Numbered from the stretch's first letter, positions 22,801 through 35,939 are shown. The stretch is DNA of 64,000 nucleotides from Silene latifolia (GCF_048544455.1 NC_133526.1:10680001-10744000); one strand, 5' to 3'. The notes: generated by a model not told the origin, from the letters alone. Numbers and translations: made by a program.

Positions 22801-25800
22801 ATCTTATTCATAAATTTGTATCAGCACTCTTTTTAAGTAAGATAAAGGGAAGGGACTCTATATTGGTTATAACTATCGAATTAGATTTGGAAGGTTTTGG
22901 TACTAAAAAAGAAAGCAATAAGGGGAAAAAATTGCAACAAGAGGCATTGAACTCAGATTCTCAAGGATGAGTGGGCTTTTGCACTGAGCATCTAACCACT
23001 GAGCCACCATCAACTCACTGAGAGTGAGCATTATTGAATGTTGACTTTGAAGTTTGAACTATGCTTACATGTTTTCTGTACCCCAAGAATCCTCCTAAAA
23101 ACACCCATGGCTATAACTGAATCTTCTCAGTGCCATACTGCCGGTTGCGTGCAAAACAAGTTTTTTGAAATTTGAATTGACTGGTTTATGATTTTCGGTA
23201 GGGTTTCCATTGTTGGAGTTGATTAAAGTTCAAACCCTTCTATTGCACTTCCATATCTTCGTCTTTTATGCTTGCTGATTTTGTTAACTTTCTCAACGCT
23301 TTGCTCACAGTCATCATTAGCTTTTGTTGTTCTTTTTCTTCTATTTAGCACAGTATTTGAGATTTTACTTACGCCAGCACGATCATATTAATGTTTTTTC
23401 TTACCTTACAGGGAAAAGGGTTCTCTCAGATGCTTGGGTTTTGGATACTGCTCAAAAACCATATGTTTGGCAGAGGCTTAACCCCGAAGGTGATAGACCT
23501 TCTGCTAGAATGTGAGTTCATTCCGTTATGATAATTTCAACAATAATTTGAAGTCGTTAAGCTTGGAGAATTTCTGTTTTGAGATTATAGAAGATGGGTG
23601 GGTTCTTTATACTATGTGTTTTTCATCCCATCTACAAAATACAAATACTCATTGGTGTATGCTATCACCAGCAGTAATAGTCCATCTTTTTTACTATGCC
23701 TCTGTAATCTTTTCATTCCTGAAGTTGTTAGTGATCATGGCTTTAACGAGTAGTATGATATTTGTAATGGCCATGGACTTGAGTTCGTAAATATGTTATG
23801 GTTTGAAAGTTGTTACCACTTGGCCAATACAAACTGCGAATTAAATACTGGCCGACACTTAAAAAGGCTGTCAGCTGCGACACTTATATTTTACGATATG
23901 TAAAAGGCAGCTAATAATATATTTGGATAATTTCTCCTTTTGTCACTTTAAGCCTTAGAGATTTTGTCGAAACGTTGTGAATTTGGTACACATCTTTCCC
24001 CGAACCATTGCTGTTGATATCTAACCTCAGAATGTTCACATTTCCTAATCCTTACTAAATGAGATCGAAATGATAAAAACCTTTGCAAAACATTTTGATG
24101 TCTACTGTAGAAAAATAAAAATAAAGCATTTCGACATCAATTTAAGAAGAAATCCTGACGTCAATATAAGAAGATATCCCTACCTGACCTCCCTCTGCCT
24201 CTGACGTCAATATAAGAAGATATCACTTTAGAAGTCCAGTGTATAAGAAGTGCAAGTTTAGGAATAACTGGAAGATGTAGAATCAATTTGGAAAGAAACA
24301 AGTGGCTTAACCAAAACCTCACCTAACATGATTTGCCGGAAACTTTAGGAAGAAGTGGAAGATGCACGTGCCCAAAAATAAGATAGGCTGAAGAACACGT
24401 GAAATACAGCCATTCAGTAGGGATGCTTGCTTGAAACCTTTCTGTAAATGGACGTATCGGTACACTGAATAAAGCTATTCAGTGTAAACAGATGAAAGGC
24501 AACATAATCTTGAAGACATTAAACAACCATTGGATAGTGATTCTTTTCTACATCTCAAAACCTTGAACTGGTCCATATTATGCCAGAATTCGAAGTTCGC
24601 GTGGTTCCTGATAGAGGGAAGTAGAGTACTACTGTACTAGAGTGTGTTCTTTTATATAGTATTAAGGATTTTGATGTTTTATTGGTACAAGAGAGGTGGA
24701 TGAAGCTAATATTTAGTACATAGATGGGAAGGTGCCTCTTATAGTTGCATTGTTCTCTGTCATTGATTTTGTTCGCGGGGTTTCCTTGAATAATGTATGG
24801 GGTGAAATAACTGGACAAGGTGGATAATCTGCAATTAAAAGAAGTGAAACTAATTAATCTATTCTGTTGGTATGTTACTCTTGTTGGTACAAGAGAGGTG
24901 GATGAAGTTAATACATTGATGGAAAATATGTTTTTTTTTCTTTTCATAAGAGATAGTAGAGATTGTTATTCTCAATCGATTAGTAGTTTTGTAGAGTTGT
25001 TAGATTGATTTCCTGATATGGGAATTCACTAATCCTTGCGGTTCGTATTGTAAATGTGCTTGTGTCTAGTGTTATCTCTTTAGTTTTCTTTGGATAAGCT
25101 AACCTTTGTTATAAAGCAATTATTGTTTCGGTTTTTTCCAGGTATGCCACGGCAAGTGCCCGATCAGATGGGATGTTTTTGCTTTGTGGTGGAAGAGATA
25201 CAACTGGCGCGGTATGTTGCTGTCTGTCGAAAATCACACCTGCTTTTTCTTCATGCTTTTCCTAAAGTGGCCCGTTAAGATATATTTATGTCTGGCGTGC
25301 TCTTTTCGAGTAAAATGTTTCCTTCCTTATGTGTTTGTTCTGATATTTTTTTTTTCATTTTCCATCATAACACAATGGACAAAGTAATTGATTATTCCCG
25401 TCAGTAGAAGTCTCCTTTATCATGATTTTTGTACGTGGATTTTGACAAGGCCATCACGCTCGAACTGGATCCATATTAATTATTTATGTGAATGTTATTT
25501 AGTGTATCTGGTTGGTGCGGTATTTTCGTTTATTTATGGGTGGTCACATTTATACTACATCATCTTTGTGATGTTGCATACTTGATTTGTCCTCTTTTGC
25601 TCCTTTATTGAGTAATTACTATTTAGTATTTCTCTATAACAAAATAAAAACTCAATTCTCAAAACTATTTCGTCGACAAACATGATTTTTATTTGAATTC
25701 GTGAACCTGAGATTAAACAATATTCAAATTGCTGAAGTGAGAATTGGGGAAACGTGATAAAAATATAACTGAATAATAAGATAGTAAAAATATAAAAAAA

Positions 25801-28800
25801 AACTGTGATAAGAACTCAAAATACGTTAGCCTTTCCGGAGACAGAGAAACATGTATTTAAATGAAAATCATGAAAACATACTCCCTCCACTTTTGTTTGG
25901 AATTTCAAAGATTTCCCTCCTTGCCCGATTGAATGGAATGTCGCTCCATTTCTTATTTTTGCGAAACTAACTCGAAAAGATTTATTACACTCTTGTTATT
26001 TGAATTGAAAGTACCCATGTGTGTGTATAATCGTCCCAGCTTACGAATTATGCCCTTTGTGACCATTTTGATGTTAGCATCCTGTTCTTGTGAAACTGTC
26101 AAGGTTCTGAAAACTTCCTTTAAACTTTTGCAACAGCAGGACAACTAATACTTGCAATTTAAGGGTAGATATATAGTTCTTCCTTTCAGATTATAATGAA
26201 TTTTAATTATCCTTTGTATCTCTGGCTCATTGTTTTTTTTTCACTTCTCTTGATCCATGTTTTCTTGCTTTCTAGGCTGTACTACTTTATTTTTGATTCC
26301 AAGTATCGTGTTGTGGACAAGGAAAGGGTTAGAATAGAAGTACAACAGTCTCTCATGTGTGCCCTAATCATCCCTTTGTGTGTGCAGCCACTTGCCGATG
26401 CTTATGGGCTACTCATGCATAGAAACGGTCAATGGGAGTGGACCCTTGCTCCTGGTGTCGCTCCTTCTCCGAGGTATCAACATGCTGCGGTAAGTTCTGC
26501 GATTCAACTTTCTTTTCCATTTTTTGTTTTGCTGGTTGTTTACTAGTTTCAGTAGTGGGTTATTAGTTGTAGGCACATATATTAGTTTTGGCAGATATCA
26601 AGTAGTATATATAGTAAAGTCATTGACTAATAGTACTCATGAGCTGGGTTCAAAACCCGTCAGCATAAAAATTGCTCTTGTGGTTTCCTTTAAACAAAAG
26701 AAAAGGTATACTAGTTCTAATAGTGAGTGGTTTTACGAGATTAGACAGATACGTTTGTAGCTAAAACTGTTGGTTCGTAGGTCTTTGTAGGCGCTAGATT
26801 GCATGTTACAGGAGGTGTTCTGAGGGGAGGACGTGCGGTTGAAGGTGAAGCAACCATCACAGGTAACCTTTGATATCTTTATCCCTATGAATTTTCCCGT
26901 GTGTACTATTATTAACAAGGTATTATTTCATATTGAAGTTTTGGACACGGCTGCTGGAGTGTGGTTGGATAGAAATGGGCTAGTGACTTCTGCTAAGTCT
27001 AACAAGGGACAAGGGGAGCACGAACCTCCACTGGAGTTAATGCGTCGATGTCGTCATGCGGCTGCTTCTGTTGGTGTTCGGATATATATCTATGGTGGCC
27101 TGAGAGGAGGTATAGTTGTTGACATTGTTGATGACCTGTTCGAATGTTATCAAGCTAATACTTTTTCTTCAAGACTTGCTACACTCGAGTGTCTCATTTA
27201 ATGATGGAATTATCATAGAGAAACTTGTCCTCTATCAAAACATATTGTACCCGGATCCTTAGACCTTGTGCGTATAAGCCATAGCAGCTATCATATTTCT
27301 TCACAAATAATGTCGAATGTCGATTATAATACACAAAGGGGCTGACGACCATGTACAAAGACCCAAAAGGCGATGACTTCCTCATATAAAAGGAGACCTG
27401 GATATTTTAGATTTTTAGCTCTGTAGCTTTCATGGGTAATCTTCTTACAGTACAAAATAAAAAATGTCAAATGCCAGTGAGTAAACAAAAGTCATGCACT
27501 CATGGAATTTGTAGTGGAATGCAACTCTGAGGTTTGTGGGGATTGTTGGGGGGTAGGGTATGAGAGGGTATGGGCAAGTCTGCTCTTTGTGCTCAAAACA
27601 ATTTCTCCTTTCCCTCATTCTGATCTTGACTGGCCAAATAAGAATTCTGAGTAGGAGTCAGTGACGCATATATGGATTAGACAATCTAACATATTGTTGT
27701 GACCCAGGAGCAAGTTTTTTTATATTTCTGCTTCTTTAACCGTAGTAGTTGTGACTAGTCACATAAGCTTTGCTTCCCTAGGATACCCCCCTGCCCGTGT
27801 GCTTCAAATACCAGTCTTTTTACCCGTTACTTCTGGACCTTGACTTGCATTTGTAAGCAGTTTCCTAGTGATATCATGTTTTGCATTCACTTTTGTTTTT
27901 GGTGATACCTGATGTGGGATGTATTTATCCGGCAGTTAATTTTGTGAGTGTACTGTGGCTGCTGGTGCGTGGGAACTGGAGCAGTGTGGGTAGGGTTTGG
28001 GAAGAGGACGTAGCCACGTAGGCGTCCGTAAGGCACTTGAGAATGGGACTTCTGGAAGGGTGTGATGAGGGGTGAGAAACTGGGTTGGGGTTGTTTGAAC
28101 TTTGAAGAATGCCGAGTATGATATTTTTTCAGTCATTTCTTCTGAAACAAAATATAGGTCTCGAATGCCCTTAAAGAAGGGCATTGGGAATGAGGGGGAT
28201 ATCAAAATGGACCTTTGAATAGATGTGGCAAAATCGACCCGACCTGACACCCGAGCTTGACCTGAACCCGAATTGACCCGACCCAGTATAACCCGACCCG
28301 AATTTTTATTGTTGCAAAATGATTATTATCCACAAATAACTTGATAATAGGTGCCCCGAAAATGACCGGCCCGAACCCGACCTGGTTGACACGTTTGCCA
28401 GGTGGCTTTGAAGGGTAGGATGAGGGTGGGAGTTTGCATCGCGAGTGTAAGCATGAGTAGGGGTAATGATAATACCACAACTAGTGTCTTTCTGTCGTTT
28501 TCTTTTTGCTCTTTACTCTTTTAAAGTCGTCGAGTGCATTGGGTTCATGAAGCAAACAAATTGGGAATGATATCAATGATGAGGAGCAGTATCTGAATCA
28601 TTATCTATTCCTTTATAAGTTAGATCTTTAGATTTTACTAGGAGTATTGTCTTCTACAGAAATCTGCTGAGAGAATTTGTATCGTGTGGGTAAGGCTTAT
28701 ATGAACTCTCAAAAGGAGCCATCGTTAGAATAGTAAAGACACAGATGCAAAAAAGGGTTAGATATTTCCAATTTGGTTTACACTTACCTAAGCCATTGCC

Positions 28801-31800
28801 ATTTATTCCTTTCTGTTTTTCCTTTTTCTTTTGTATGCTCTCTTATGCACTGTTTATATTGTAGAATTTTATTAGTGCCTTCATATTTTCATATACTCAT
28901 TTTGGGGCTAAAGAAGTGGTAGAATACATTCATTTAGTAAAAGCACAACTGGTATGAAAAGCTGTAAAGTTCTATGCAGATATCCTGCTAGGTGATTTCC
29001 TTGTGGCTGAGAACGCGGCTTCACAATCTGATGTCAACGCTAACCCTTTGATGGCTGAAAGAGCTTCAAGCTTAACTGGTCCCAAAAGTCAAGGTAGTTT
29101 GTCTGCTCAGGTACCTGTATCAGAAGGAAGACATGAGAAGAGTCCATCTGGCAGCATGAGGTACTAGTTCCTGACCAACCTTGGCTACATTGGGGTGGGT
29201 CGCATGATTTGGTTGCTTAGTTTAGAAAAGAGAGACTCAAGCGCAGTTAAGCGCAAGGCTCACTGAAGCATACCCATATGCCTCAGCACCTTAGCCATGC
29301 CTTTGCATAAGGTGCAGCTAACAATGCACATTACTCCATGGTATCTTTGTATTTCTCTTCTAGGTCTTTTGTCATGCTCTTCCATATCCTTCAGTTGACC
29401 TACCTTTTATTCTTTACATGTTACCCTCTTTAAAATCCAAAAAAAGGAGAATTGTTGCACCAAAAAGAAAAAAAAAATTAAAACTTTAGCTACAATTTTG
29501 TTTGCAAAACAGTGTGCTCCGTGTGTGTGAGGCGCTGGCCTTGTCGCCATCGGCCCTTGTTTCCTCGTTGCACCTCGCTCCGTTTAAAACTAAAAGCTTA
29601 TTTAACTGCTTTTGTCACTTGGAACTTAAAAATTTTCAGTTCAGAGAAGAAATCTGTGGACAAACTTGTGGAAGCATCTGCTGCTGAAGTTGAAGCAGTT
29701 AAAACCGTGTGGCAAGCTGCACAGGCCGCATCATCATCTCCTCCAGACGACGCACCTCTTGCGGAAGGCAGTACACCCGCTACAGACGCTTCTTCCGATG
29801 GGAGCTATGCTGATGTCGGCGTTCGTCTTCATCCTAGAGCAGTACGTGCCTTCTACTTCAATGCGTTTTCATCGTGCCTATGTCTTCTATTATCTAACTT
29901 TTTATGTGGGCGCAGGTGGTTGTTGCTAAAGAAGCTGTAGGAAACTTAGGTGGGATGGTGAGGCAGTTATCGCTTGACCAGTTTGAAAATGAGAGCAGGA
30001 GGATGATTCCTGTTAGCAGTGACCAGTCTAATCCGAACAAAAAGTTTGTACGCTCGAAGTCACCTCAGGGTTTGCATAAAAAAGTAAGACCTTCAGGCCA
30101 AGTTATTTATTTTTCTCATGGAAAATGAGTTTGCGCTACCATGCGGTGCTGAGATCAATACCATATTCTTTATTTTATTTTCTTGTTCTGATTAAACAAG
30201 AAGCTCAAGTTATTTCAGAAGTGTTTGCGTGATTCTGTTAGAAGCTGATGAGTAACTGCTTTTCCCCTACTTTTTCCCCGTTCTTTGAATTTTCAGGTTC
30301 TATCCGCTTTATTAAGACCAAGGAATTGGAAACCTCCAGCTAACAGGAAGTTTTTCTTAGATTCTTATGAAGTGGGTGAGCTTTGCCATGCTGCAGAGCA
30401 GATTTTTATGAATGAATCGACGGTTCTTCAGTTAAAAGCTCCTATCAAGGTCTTCGGTGATCTTCATGGGCAGTTTGGTGATCTAATGCGCCTGTTTGAT
30501 GAATATGGGTTTCCTTCAACTGCCGGTGATATTACGTAAGTTTATGTAGTACGTTGGAATATTAATATCACTGTGAACTTCATTCCAGTGAAGAGCAGCT
30601 CAATATGTACATTTGAATAGCTGTTTATGGAGTTTAATACAGTACGAAGTATTATTTTCTGTTCTGCGTTTGGTCATTCAAATTTGTAAACATTGTTGGT
30701 GAATTACACATGAAAATGTGGTCATTACGATCGTGATTTATGTTATGCACTTGGCATGATAACCTTGAAGGAAGACTGCCGTACATATTTTTTTTTTTTT
30801 GGGGGGGGTGTTTATTATTATAATAGCTTACATATTAAAGATATACGAGTAATTGTTTTTTATTTGGTCCTTCTGTATAGTTATGTTCTATGTTACTCAG
30901 ACTCGGTTCAAAGGGTCGGACATGGGTGCTCATCTTAAAGTCCGACTCGGCTGTTTTATAAAGAATTGTCAAGTTTTTCGTTTAAAATAAAGTGTTGGGG
31001 TGTCATACCAAGGGTCAAGTGTCGAACACGGGTACACGAGCTCATGTGAGTGTGATCTTAATTGTAAACTTTGGCTATTGTAAGGAGTGTTGGGCCCCTG
31101 TTGACATGATATTTTATAAATTGATCTCCATCTTTTGCAGGTATATCGACTATTTATTTCTGGGTGACTATGTTGATCGAGGACAGCATAGCTTGGAGAC
31201 TATCACTTTACTTCTTGCTTTAAAGGTTCTTGCACGGCTTGTCTTGTCTTGTCAGCTTTTATGATTCTCGTCAGCTAGTATTCTATACAAGCTGACAATT
31301 TTTTACTTATTTTGAAGATTGAATATCCTGAAAGTGTGCACTTAATTCGGGGGAATCATGAAGCTGCTGATATTAATGCGCTTTTTGGATTTCGTCTTGA
31401 ATGCATTGAAAGAATGGTATATGCGGTTGGATTTCGTCTGTTCATAGTAGCTACTTGTTAGACTTTTGTTTGTCCTAATATCGTTTTTCTTTTAGGGTGA
31501 GAATGATGGGATTTGGGCATGGACACGGTTCAATCAGCTCTTCAACTATCTTCCTCTTGCAGCACTTATTGAGAAGAAAATAATATGCATGCATGGTGGC
31601 ATTGGGCGATCTATTCACTCTGTAGAACAGATAGAGAAACTCGAGAGGCCCATAACAATGGATGCTGGGTCTATAGTCCTGATGGACCTCCTCTGGTATG
31701 CAGTTTAATGTGGTATTTGTTACTAACTCCATCCCGAAGGACCGAAATGTATGGTCTTCATTTGACTTTACTGGACAACCAATGTCAACTTTGACCGAAT

Positions 31801-33442
31801 ATCTTCAGATATGTAAAAATAACACTGAAAATTTGTTATTTTGATTTATCAAAACAACCTTTTTTCCATATCATCATTTTTAAAACTAGCAATTATGTAT
31901 TTGAAGATATTATTGATCAAAGCTGATATTGTTTGAGCGGCAAAGTCAAATGGGGACAATATCAATGGGATGGAGGAATACTTTCTTTTCATTGCTTTAT
32001 GCAGATTTGAGACGTCTTAAAATATTCTCTTTGGCAGGTCTGACCCCACGGAAAATGATAGTATAGAGGGTCTTAGACCAAATGCTAGAGGTCCTGGTTT
32101 AGTCACGTTTGGGGTATGTACTATTAAATAGCTTTTATTACATTAATCTGAATTCTGTTTCTTCTTGCTTAGTCTGCTTGTCCTATTACACCCTTTTAAT
32201 GATTCTGTAATATTAACTTCCCAAACAAGAACTGTCTGATTAGTCTTTTGGGTTCTGAGTACGACAGAGCACGCAACTGTGCCTATTACTCTGCTTGTCC
32301 TATTACACCCTTTTAATTATTCTAGGTTGCAGTGTTGCTTATTCTATGAGGCATCCCCATATTTACCGCCGTACTGTAAGAACTCGAGTTCTCTACGAAC
32401 TGTAGGTCTTTACGAGGCTATTTTTTTCCATGCCATTGTAGAGGTTAACTTCTAAATATTCAGTGCACAGAACAAGTTTTTGAAGTCCATTCTCTATTTT
32501 AATTCACAAGAGATATTTGATTATTCAATACCTCTCTCCTTTTGGTAAATCTGTATCAAGCAGATGGTGTCTCGTTGCTGGGTTGCTTTGCTTTGTTTAG
32601 TAACCAATGCAAAAAAGTAGTATCTACTATCTACTGCAACGAGAGTAACAAAAATGTACTGTATTCTTGATGCAGTCCTCATATCCCTCAAGTTGTTTGA
32701 CTCCTCATAAATTATTTAATTTGGGGACGTTCATCTTCTATGTTTGCTTTGTTCAATGGATCTCTATGTTCAGGATCTTGTGTGTGCCTTTTTTCACTAA
32801 GTGCTATCGTGATAAATTACTTGTTGCTGGTTTCTTGCAGCCTGATCGGGTCACAGAATTTTGTAAGAAGAACAAACTTCAGCTCATTATAAGAGCCCAT
32901 GAGTGCGTGATGGATGGCTTTGAACGATTTGCTCAAGGGCAGTTAATCACGCTTTTTTCCGCTACAAACTATTGTGGTAAGTACATTTATCTATCACCTC
33001 GGCCAATTGTCTAACCTAAATGCAAAAACAAGTGTGTTTTTAAACATATCAGCAATTATGTGTTTACGTTTGATCTTATATCTCAGGAACTGCTAACAAT
33101 GCGGGAGCAATACTGGTTATTGGTCGAGGTTTAGTGGTGGTTCCAAAGTTGATTCATCCCTTACCACCTCCTATGCAATCACCTGAGACATCTCCCGAAC
33201 GAGCTATAGATGATACTTGGATGCAGGTAAATTTCCTAAAAATCGGTTCTACCTTCATCCCATTTTATTGTCTCTATTTGACTCTGTTGATTAAGATACC
33301 GGACAAAGTTGATATTAATTGACCACAAAGTACTGAGTTTGCTTTGTGTCGTTTACAGGAACTCAACATTCAAAGACCACCAACTCCTACAAGAGGTAGA
33401 CCACAACCTGATCATGACCGGAATTCCCTTGCATATATTTGA
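19859..33442 (+). CDS. BSL1: BSL1-type Kelch Ser/Thr phosphatase, 21 exons
   Basis: This is a brassinosteroid-signalling phosphatase of the BSU1/BSL family, which acts on GSK3-like kinases such as BIN2. Exons: 19859-20066, 20173-20233, 20325-20403, 20494-20573, 20708-20802, 23412-23511, 25142-25211, 26388-26489, 26781-26862, 26939-27109, 28980-29160, 29640-29841, 29916-30083, 30297-30535, 31141-31225, 31318-31416, 31496-31695, 32038-32113, 32841-32976, 33087-33226, 33359-33442. All borders are GT-AG, and the lengths sum to 2658 bases, in frame, for 885 residues. Residues 1-350 are Kelch repeats (start [16 protein letters not shown]). Residues 350-533 are a Ser-rich linker. From 534 comes a PP1-like phosphatase with GDLHG (587-591), GDYVDRG (621-627), GNHE (653-656), MHGG (706-709) and RAHE (784-787). 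The tail ends RNSLAYI. An upstream in-frame Met (19808) was not chosen because the family starts MGSKPW. The length fits BSL1 (Arabidopsis about 880), not the longer BSL2/3. Confidence 0.96.
20803..23411 (+). other. BSL1 intron 5 (2.6 kb)
   Basis: This is the longest intron of the gene. I see no complete gene or clear element in it. It is AT-rich with some short duplicated phrases (for example GGCATTAGC-CACTGGACTTTCACACAT at 21400-21465). Confidence 0.6.
23512..25141 (+). other. BSL1 intron 6, with short direct repeats
   Basis: Two repeat pairs are visible: GACGTCAATATAAGAAGATA at about 24155 and 24203, and GGTACAAGAGAGGTGGATGA at about 24685 and 24886. The second pair, about 200 bp apart, suggests a local duplication or insertion footprint. 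No coding sequence is seen. Confidence 0.55.
26600..26705 (+). repeat. SINE-like repeat in BSL1 intron 8
   Basis: It carries GGGTTCAAAACCCGTCAGCA (B-box-like) followed by TTGCTCTTGTGGTTTCCTTT. It is related to the copy at 2114-2232 in the AHP intron, here in sense with BSL1. Confidence 0.5.
28220..28405. mobile_element. Short hAT-like MITE in BSL1 intron 10
   Basis: A 186-bp stretch contains repeated ACCCGA words and is bounded by TAGATGTGGCAAAATCG and CGTTTGCCAGGTGG, which share an inverted TGGCAAA core. Direct repeats CTTTGAA lie on both sides (28213-28219, 28406-28412), close to the 8 bp expected for hAT. Confidence 0.55.
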
Positions 33443-34188
33443 AGGTGGTCGCAATTACATGCTTCTTTGTGTCTAAGACCGAGGACACCATCGATTTGGT
33501 GTCGTGTTCTTTGTAATACAAGGGTTATTTATAGATAGTGAGCCTGATTCTGTATATGTTGTTGCTCTGATAACCTAGAAAGAGTAGCCTTTTTGCTTTT
33601 ACCTATTCATTATAGCAGTAGAAGGAAGACTAGAAGAACCTATGTTTTTGTAGAACTGTATATTGAGGGTGTAAGGTAGTTGCAGAGGCAACAATGCTCA
33701 GAAGTTGGTACCGATGAGAGTATTTATATATCGAGTGTAACAGATAACTAATTTAATTACCTGTAATTAGTCAAACCCCATGTACTGGTTATTTGATTCT
33801 ACCCAAGGAATGACTTTTTTATCCCCTTTATTTCACTCACTCACTTTGTGTTGGTATTATTTATTTGGCCGTCGTGTTTCATGTCATTTTTTAGGTTTTG
33901 ATTTTCGACTAATATTGTGTAATTAATATGTATGAGATAATTCCAAAATTGATAACAAAAGGATCACTAAAAGTTCAAATCAGGAAATGGTAAGTTGGTA
34001 ACTGATGATACAATATACTCCGTAGTTCACTAAGTAAATGGAAATTGCTGATGCAATATACTCCGTCGTTCACAAAATAAATGTCTTTCAACGTTTTGGC
34101 GGTTACTATGTGGGCTGGATAAAGTTTCGACTAGGTGAGAATGGTTGTTTTACGGAGCACGGATGAAGTTGATAGAGCGTCCGTGTTA
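33443..34188 (+). other. BSL1 3' UTR and downstream DNA
   Basis: The first few hundred bases after the BSL1 stop codon are the likely 3' UTR and polyadenylation region (AT-rich from about 33720). Two copies of an ATACTCCGT(A/C)GTTCAC phrase near 34015 and 34058 look like Stowaway remnants. Confidence 0.5.
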
Positions 34189-34461
34189 GGGTAAAATTAT
34201 TGATAGTCTTGAGATAAGACTTTATTTTGGGTGAGTCTTGACCTTACCTTGAAGAGAAATTATCCAATGAGTGGACAACATGTGTCATTTTTTTTTGTTA
34301 AAAAAAAGTGGAGTGAAAAAGTAGAGTCTGAGGTGAGTCTGACTGATAATGTATAAAGTCTGAGATGGGTCTGAACAATAAAGAAATAATAAAAGTTAGT
34401 GGAAAGCTGATGTAGCGGAGCCTTAAGACTTGGGAGAGTCTTACTGATGATAATCTCACCC
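34189..34461. mobile_element. Tourist-type MITE (PIF/Harbinger)
   Basis: The 273-bp element is flanked by TTA on both sides (34186-34188, 34462-34464). Its inverted ends are GGGTAAAATTATTGATAGTC and, on the opposite strand, GGGTGAGATTATCATCAGTA. The interior carries repeated AGTCTTGA/AGACTT words and no coding sequence. Confidence 0.6.
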
Positions 34462-34809
34462 TTAGTGCTGGGTTTTTGGCGTTGGCGGTTGTATAGGATG
34501 AGCAATGAGAGGTGCGTAGTGAAATCAGTGGTGGTTGGATGGTGTAGGAGAACATAGGTGGTTATTGTTATTCCTTCTCTTGAGTAACCAAATAGGATTA
34601 AAGATTCAGGGTAATACAATTCATTTTCCCTCTTTCACTTTCTTGCAACCATTGCACTTCCGTTTTCATACCAAATGCCCCCTTAGTAACGAACATGGGA
34701 ATATAGATGAGACTAGGTTTTTAAATCATGGACACAGTACAACCACTTGGTGACCGAAAATATCAAGGCGAAACTAGTTGATTGGAACGATAACATACTC
34801 GAAACTTAA
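34462..34809. other. Spacer between the Tourist and mariner elements
   Basis: This stretch of about 350 bp has no gene. The small frames on both strands lack recognisable features. Confidence 0.4.
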
Positions 34810-35359
34810 TACTTCCTCCATTCGACTCCAAACTACCATATTTCTATTTCAATCCATTCAACTCCAAACTACCACTTTCCTAAAAAAGCAAAACAAATGA
34901 CCTTTCTATCCTAATTGCTTTATCTTATTTACAAAAAATGCCATTGATTGGCCCACACTTAATTACACTCAAATCTTCCCCTTTTTCTAATCTGGCCCAA
35001 TTAACTACACTAACCCAATCCACACTCACTAATCCTTCCCTCCATATTTTTCTAACCCAACCCACCTATACCCCCCTTAAATCGTTCAAAATTGAAATCC
35101 CCAAACCAACCCACTCCATCAGCCCAACTACCCTCTTTAACTCTCTAGAATCCTCTCATTACTCCCTCATTCAATCCCAGAAACCCTAGATCTCCCAACT
35201 ACCCCTCCATAACTCTCTAGAATCCTCTCTTTCTGTCTCCCTTATTCCGCCTCCTTCACTCTCTCAGAAACCCTAGATCTCCCTTGTTCCGTCTTCATTT
35301 CTCTTCTTTAATCTCCCTTATTTCCTAAATTTTCTTCAACTATCTCACTTATTAACATC

Positions 35360-35839
35360 ATGAAACCTCCTCATCCAAACTGTGGTAATGATTGTATACA
35401 CTGTGTCTTTTATCGTTATCGTGTTGGGTTAGTAGACGATGAACGCGATGATGATTTTGATGAATCTGCTCCTGAATCGCCTCCTCCAAACCATATCGTT
35501 CCTGATTCGCTAGATCCTGATGATTTGGGGACTGTAGTTGAAGAGACGGAGTTCGATGATGGTAGTGTTTGCATGCCAAAGTCCCCTGAGAACGTCGGTC
35601 TTTCAAAGTTGCCTGAAACGCCTGAGAAAACCTCTTTACTCGAAGTGGGTGGTGGATCTGGAGAGTCTGAAAGTCCTTGCACAAAGTACGTTAAACGGTA
35701 TTTGAAGCGGATGGGGGACAAGCGTCCTAAAACGCCTGAGAAAACAACCGAGTATGTTGAAAAAGCGGTGGTTGATCCTCCGTCACCAATGACTGTGAAA
35801 TTCAATGCGTTTGTTGCTAGACAGTTGTCTAAGCGATAA
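35360..35839 (+). CDS. Hypothetical 159-residue passenger ORF in the mariner element
   Basis: A single uninterrupted frame starts MKPPHPNCGNDCIHCVFY. The N-terminus has a C-x3-C-x2-C-V-F-x2-Y arrangement reminiscent of the short Cys motif of oxidoreductase-like proteins (Pfam Oxidored-like, C-x3-C-x2-C-V-W-x2-Y). It is followed by an acidic stretch (DDERDDDFDESAPESPPP), two similar PKTPEK/PETPEK phrases and a basic C-terminal end (FNAFVARQLSKR). A leader rich in CCCTAGATCTCCC lies just upstream (35185-35290). It runs convergent to the transposase, inside the inverted repeats. It could be a captured host exon or an element-specific gene. I do not recognise the whole protein, and no function is claimed. 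Confidence 0.55.
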   Translation: MKPPHPNCGNDCIHCVFYRYRVGLVDDERDDDFDESAPESPPPNHIVPDSLDPDDLGTVVEETEFDDGSVCMPKSPENVGLSKLPETPEKTSLLEVGGGSGESESPCTKYVKRYLKRMGDKRPKTPEKTTEYVEKAVVDPPSPMTVKFNAFVARQLSKR

Positions 35840-35939
35840 TTACTTCAAGGTGTTGGTATATTTTCTGTCTCCTAAACTTTTTTTTTTTGTATTTTTAATT
35901 TATTTATTCGTATATTAATGCTGGGTTAACTGCTGTTAG

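Noticed and set aside
29512-29640. Coding-looking sequence just before BSL1 exon 12
   Set aside because: The exon start at 29640 with a TTTTCAG acceptor gives the conserved [17 protein letters not shown] sequence. The upstream codons do not match the family.
30890-31060. GACTCGG/GACACGGGT-type words in BSL1 intron 14 as a MITE
   Set aside because: The words recall a dispersed plant repeat, but no clear ends or target duplication could be found, so no element is called.
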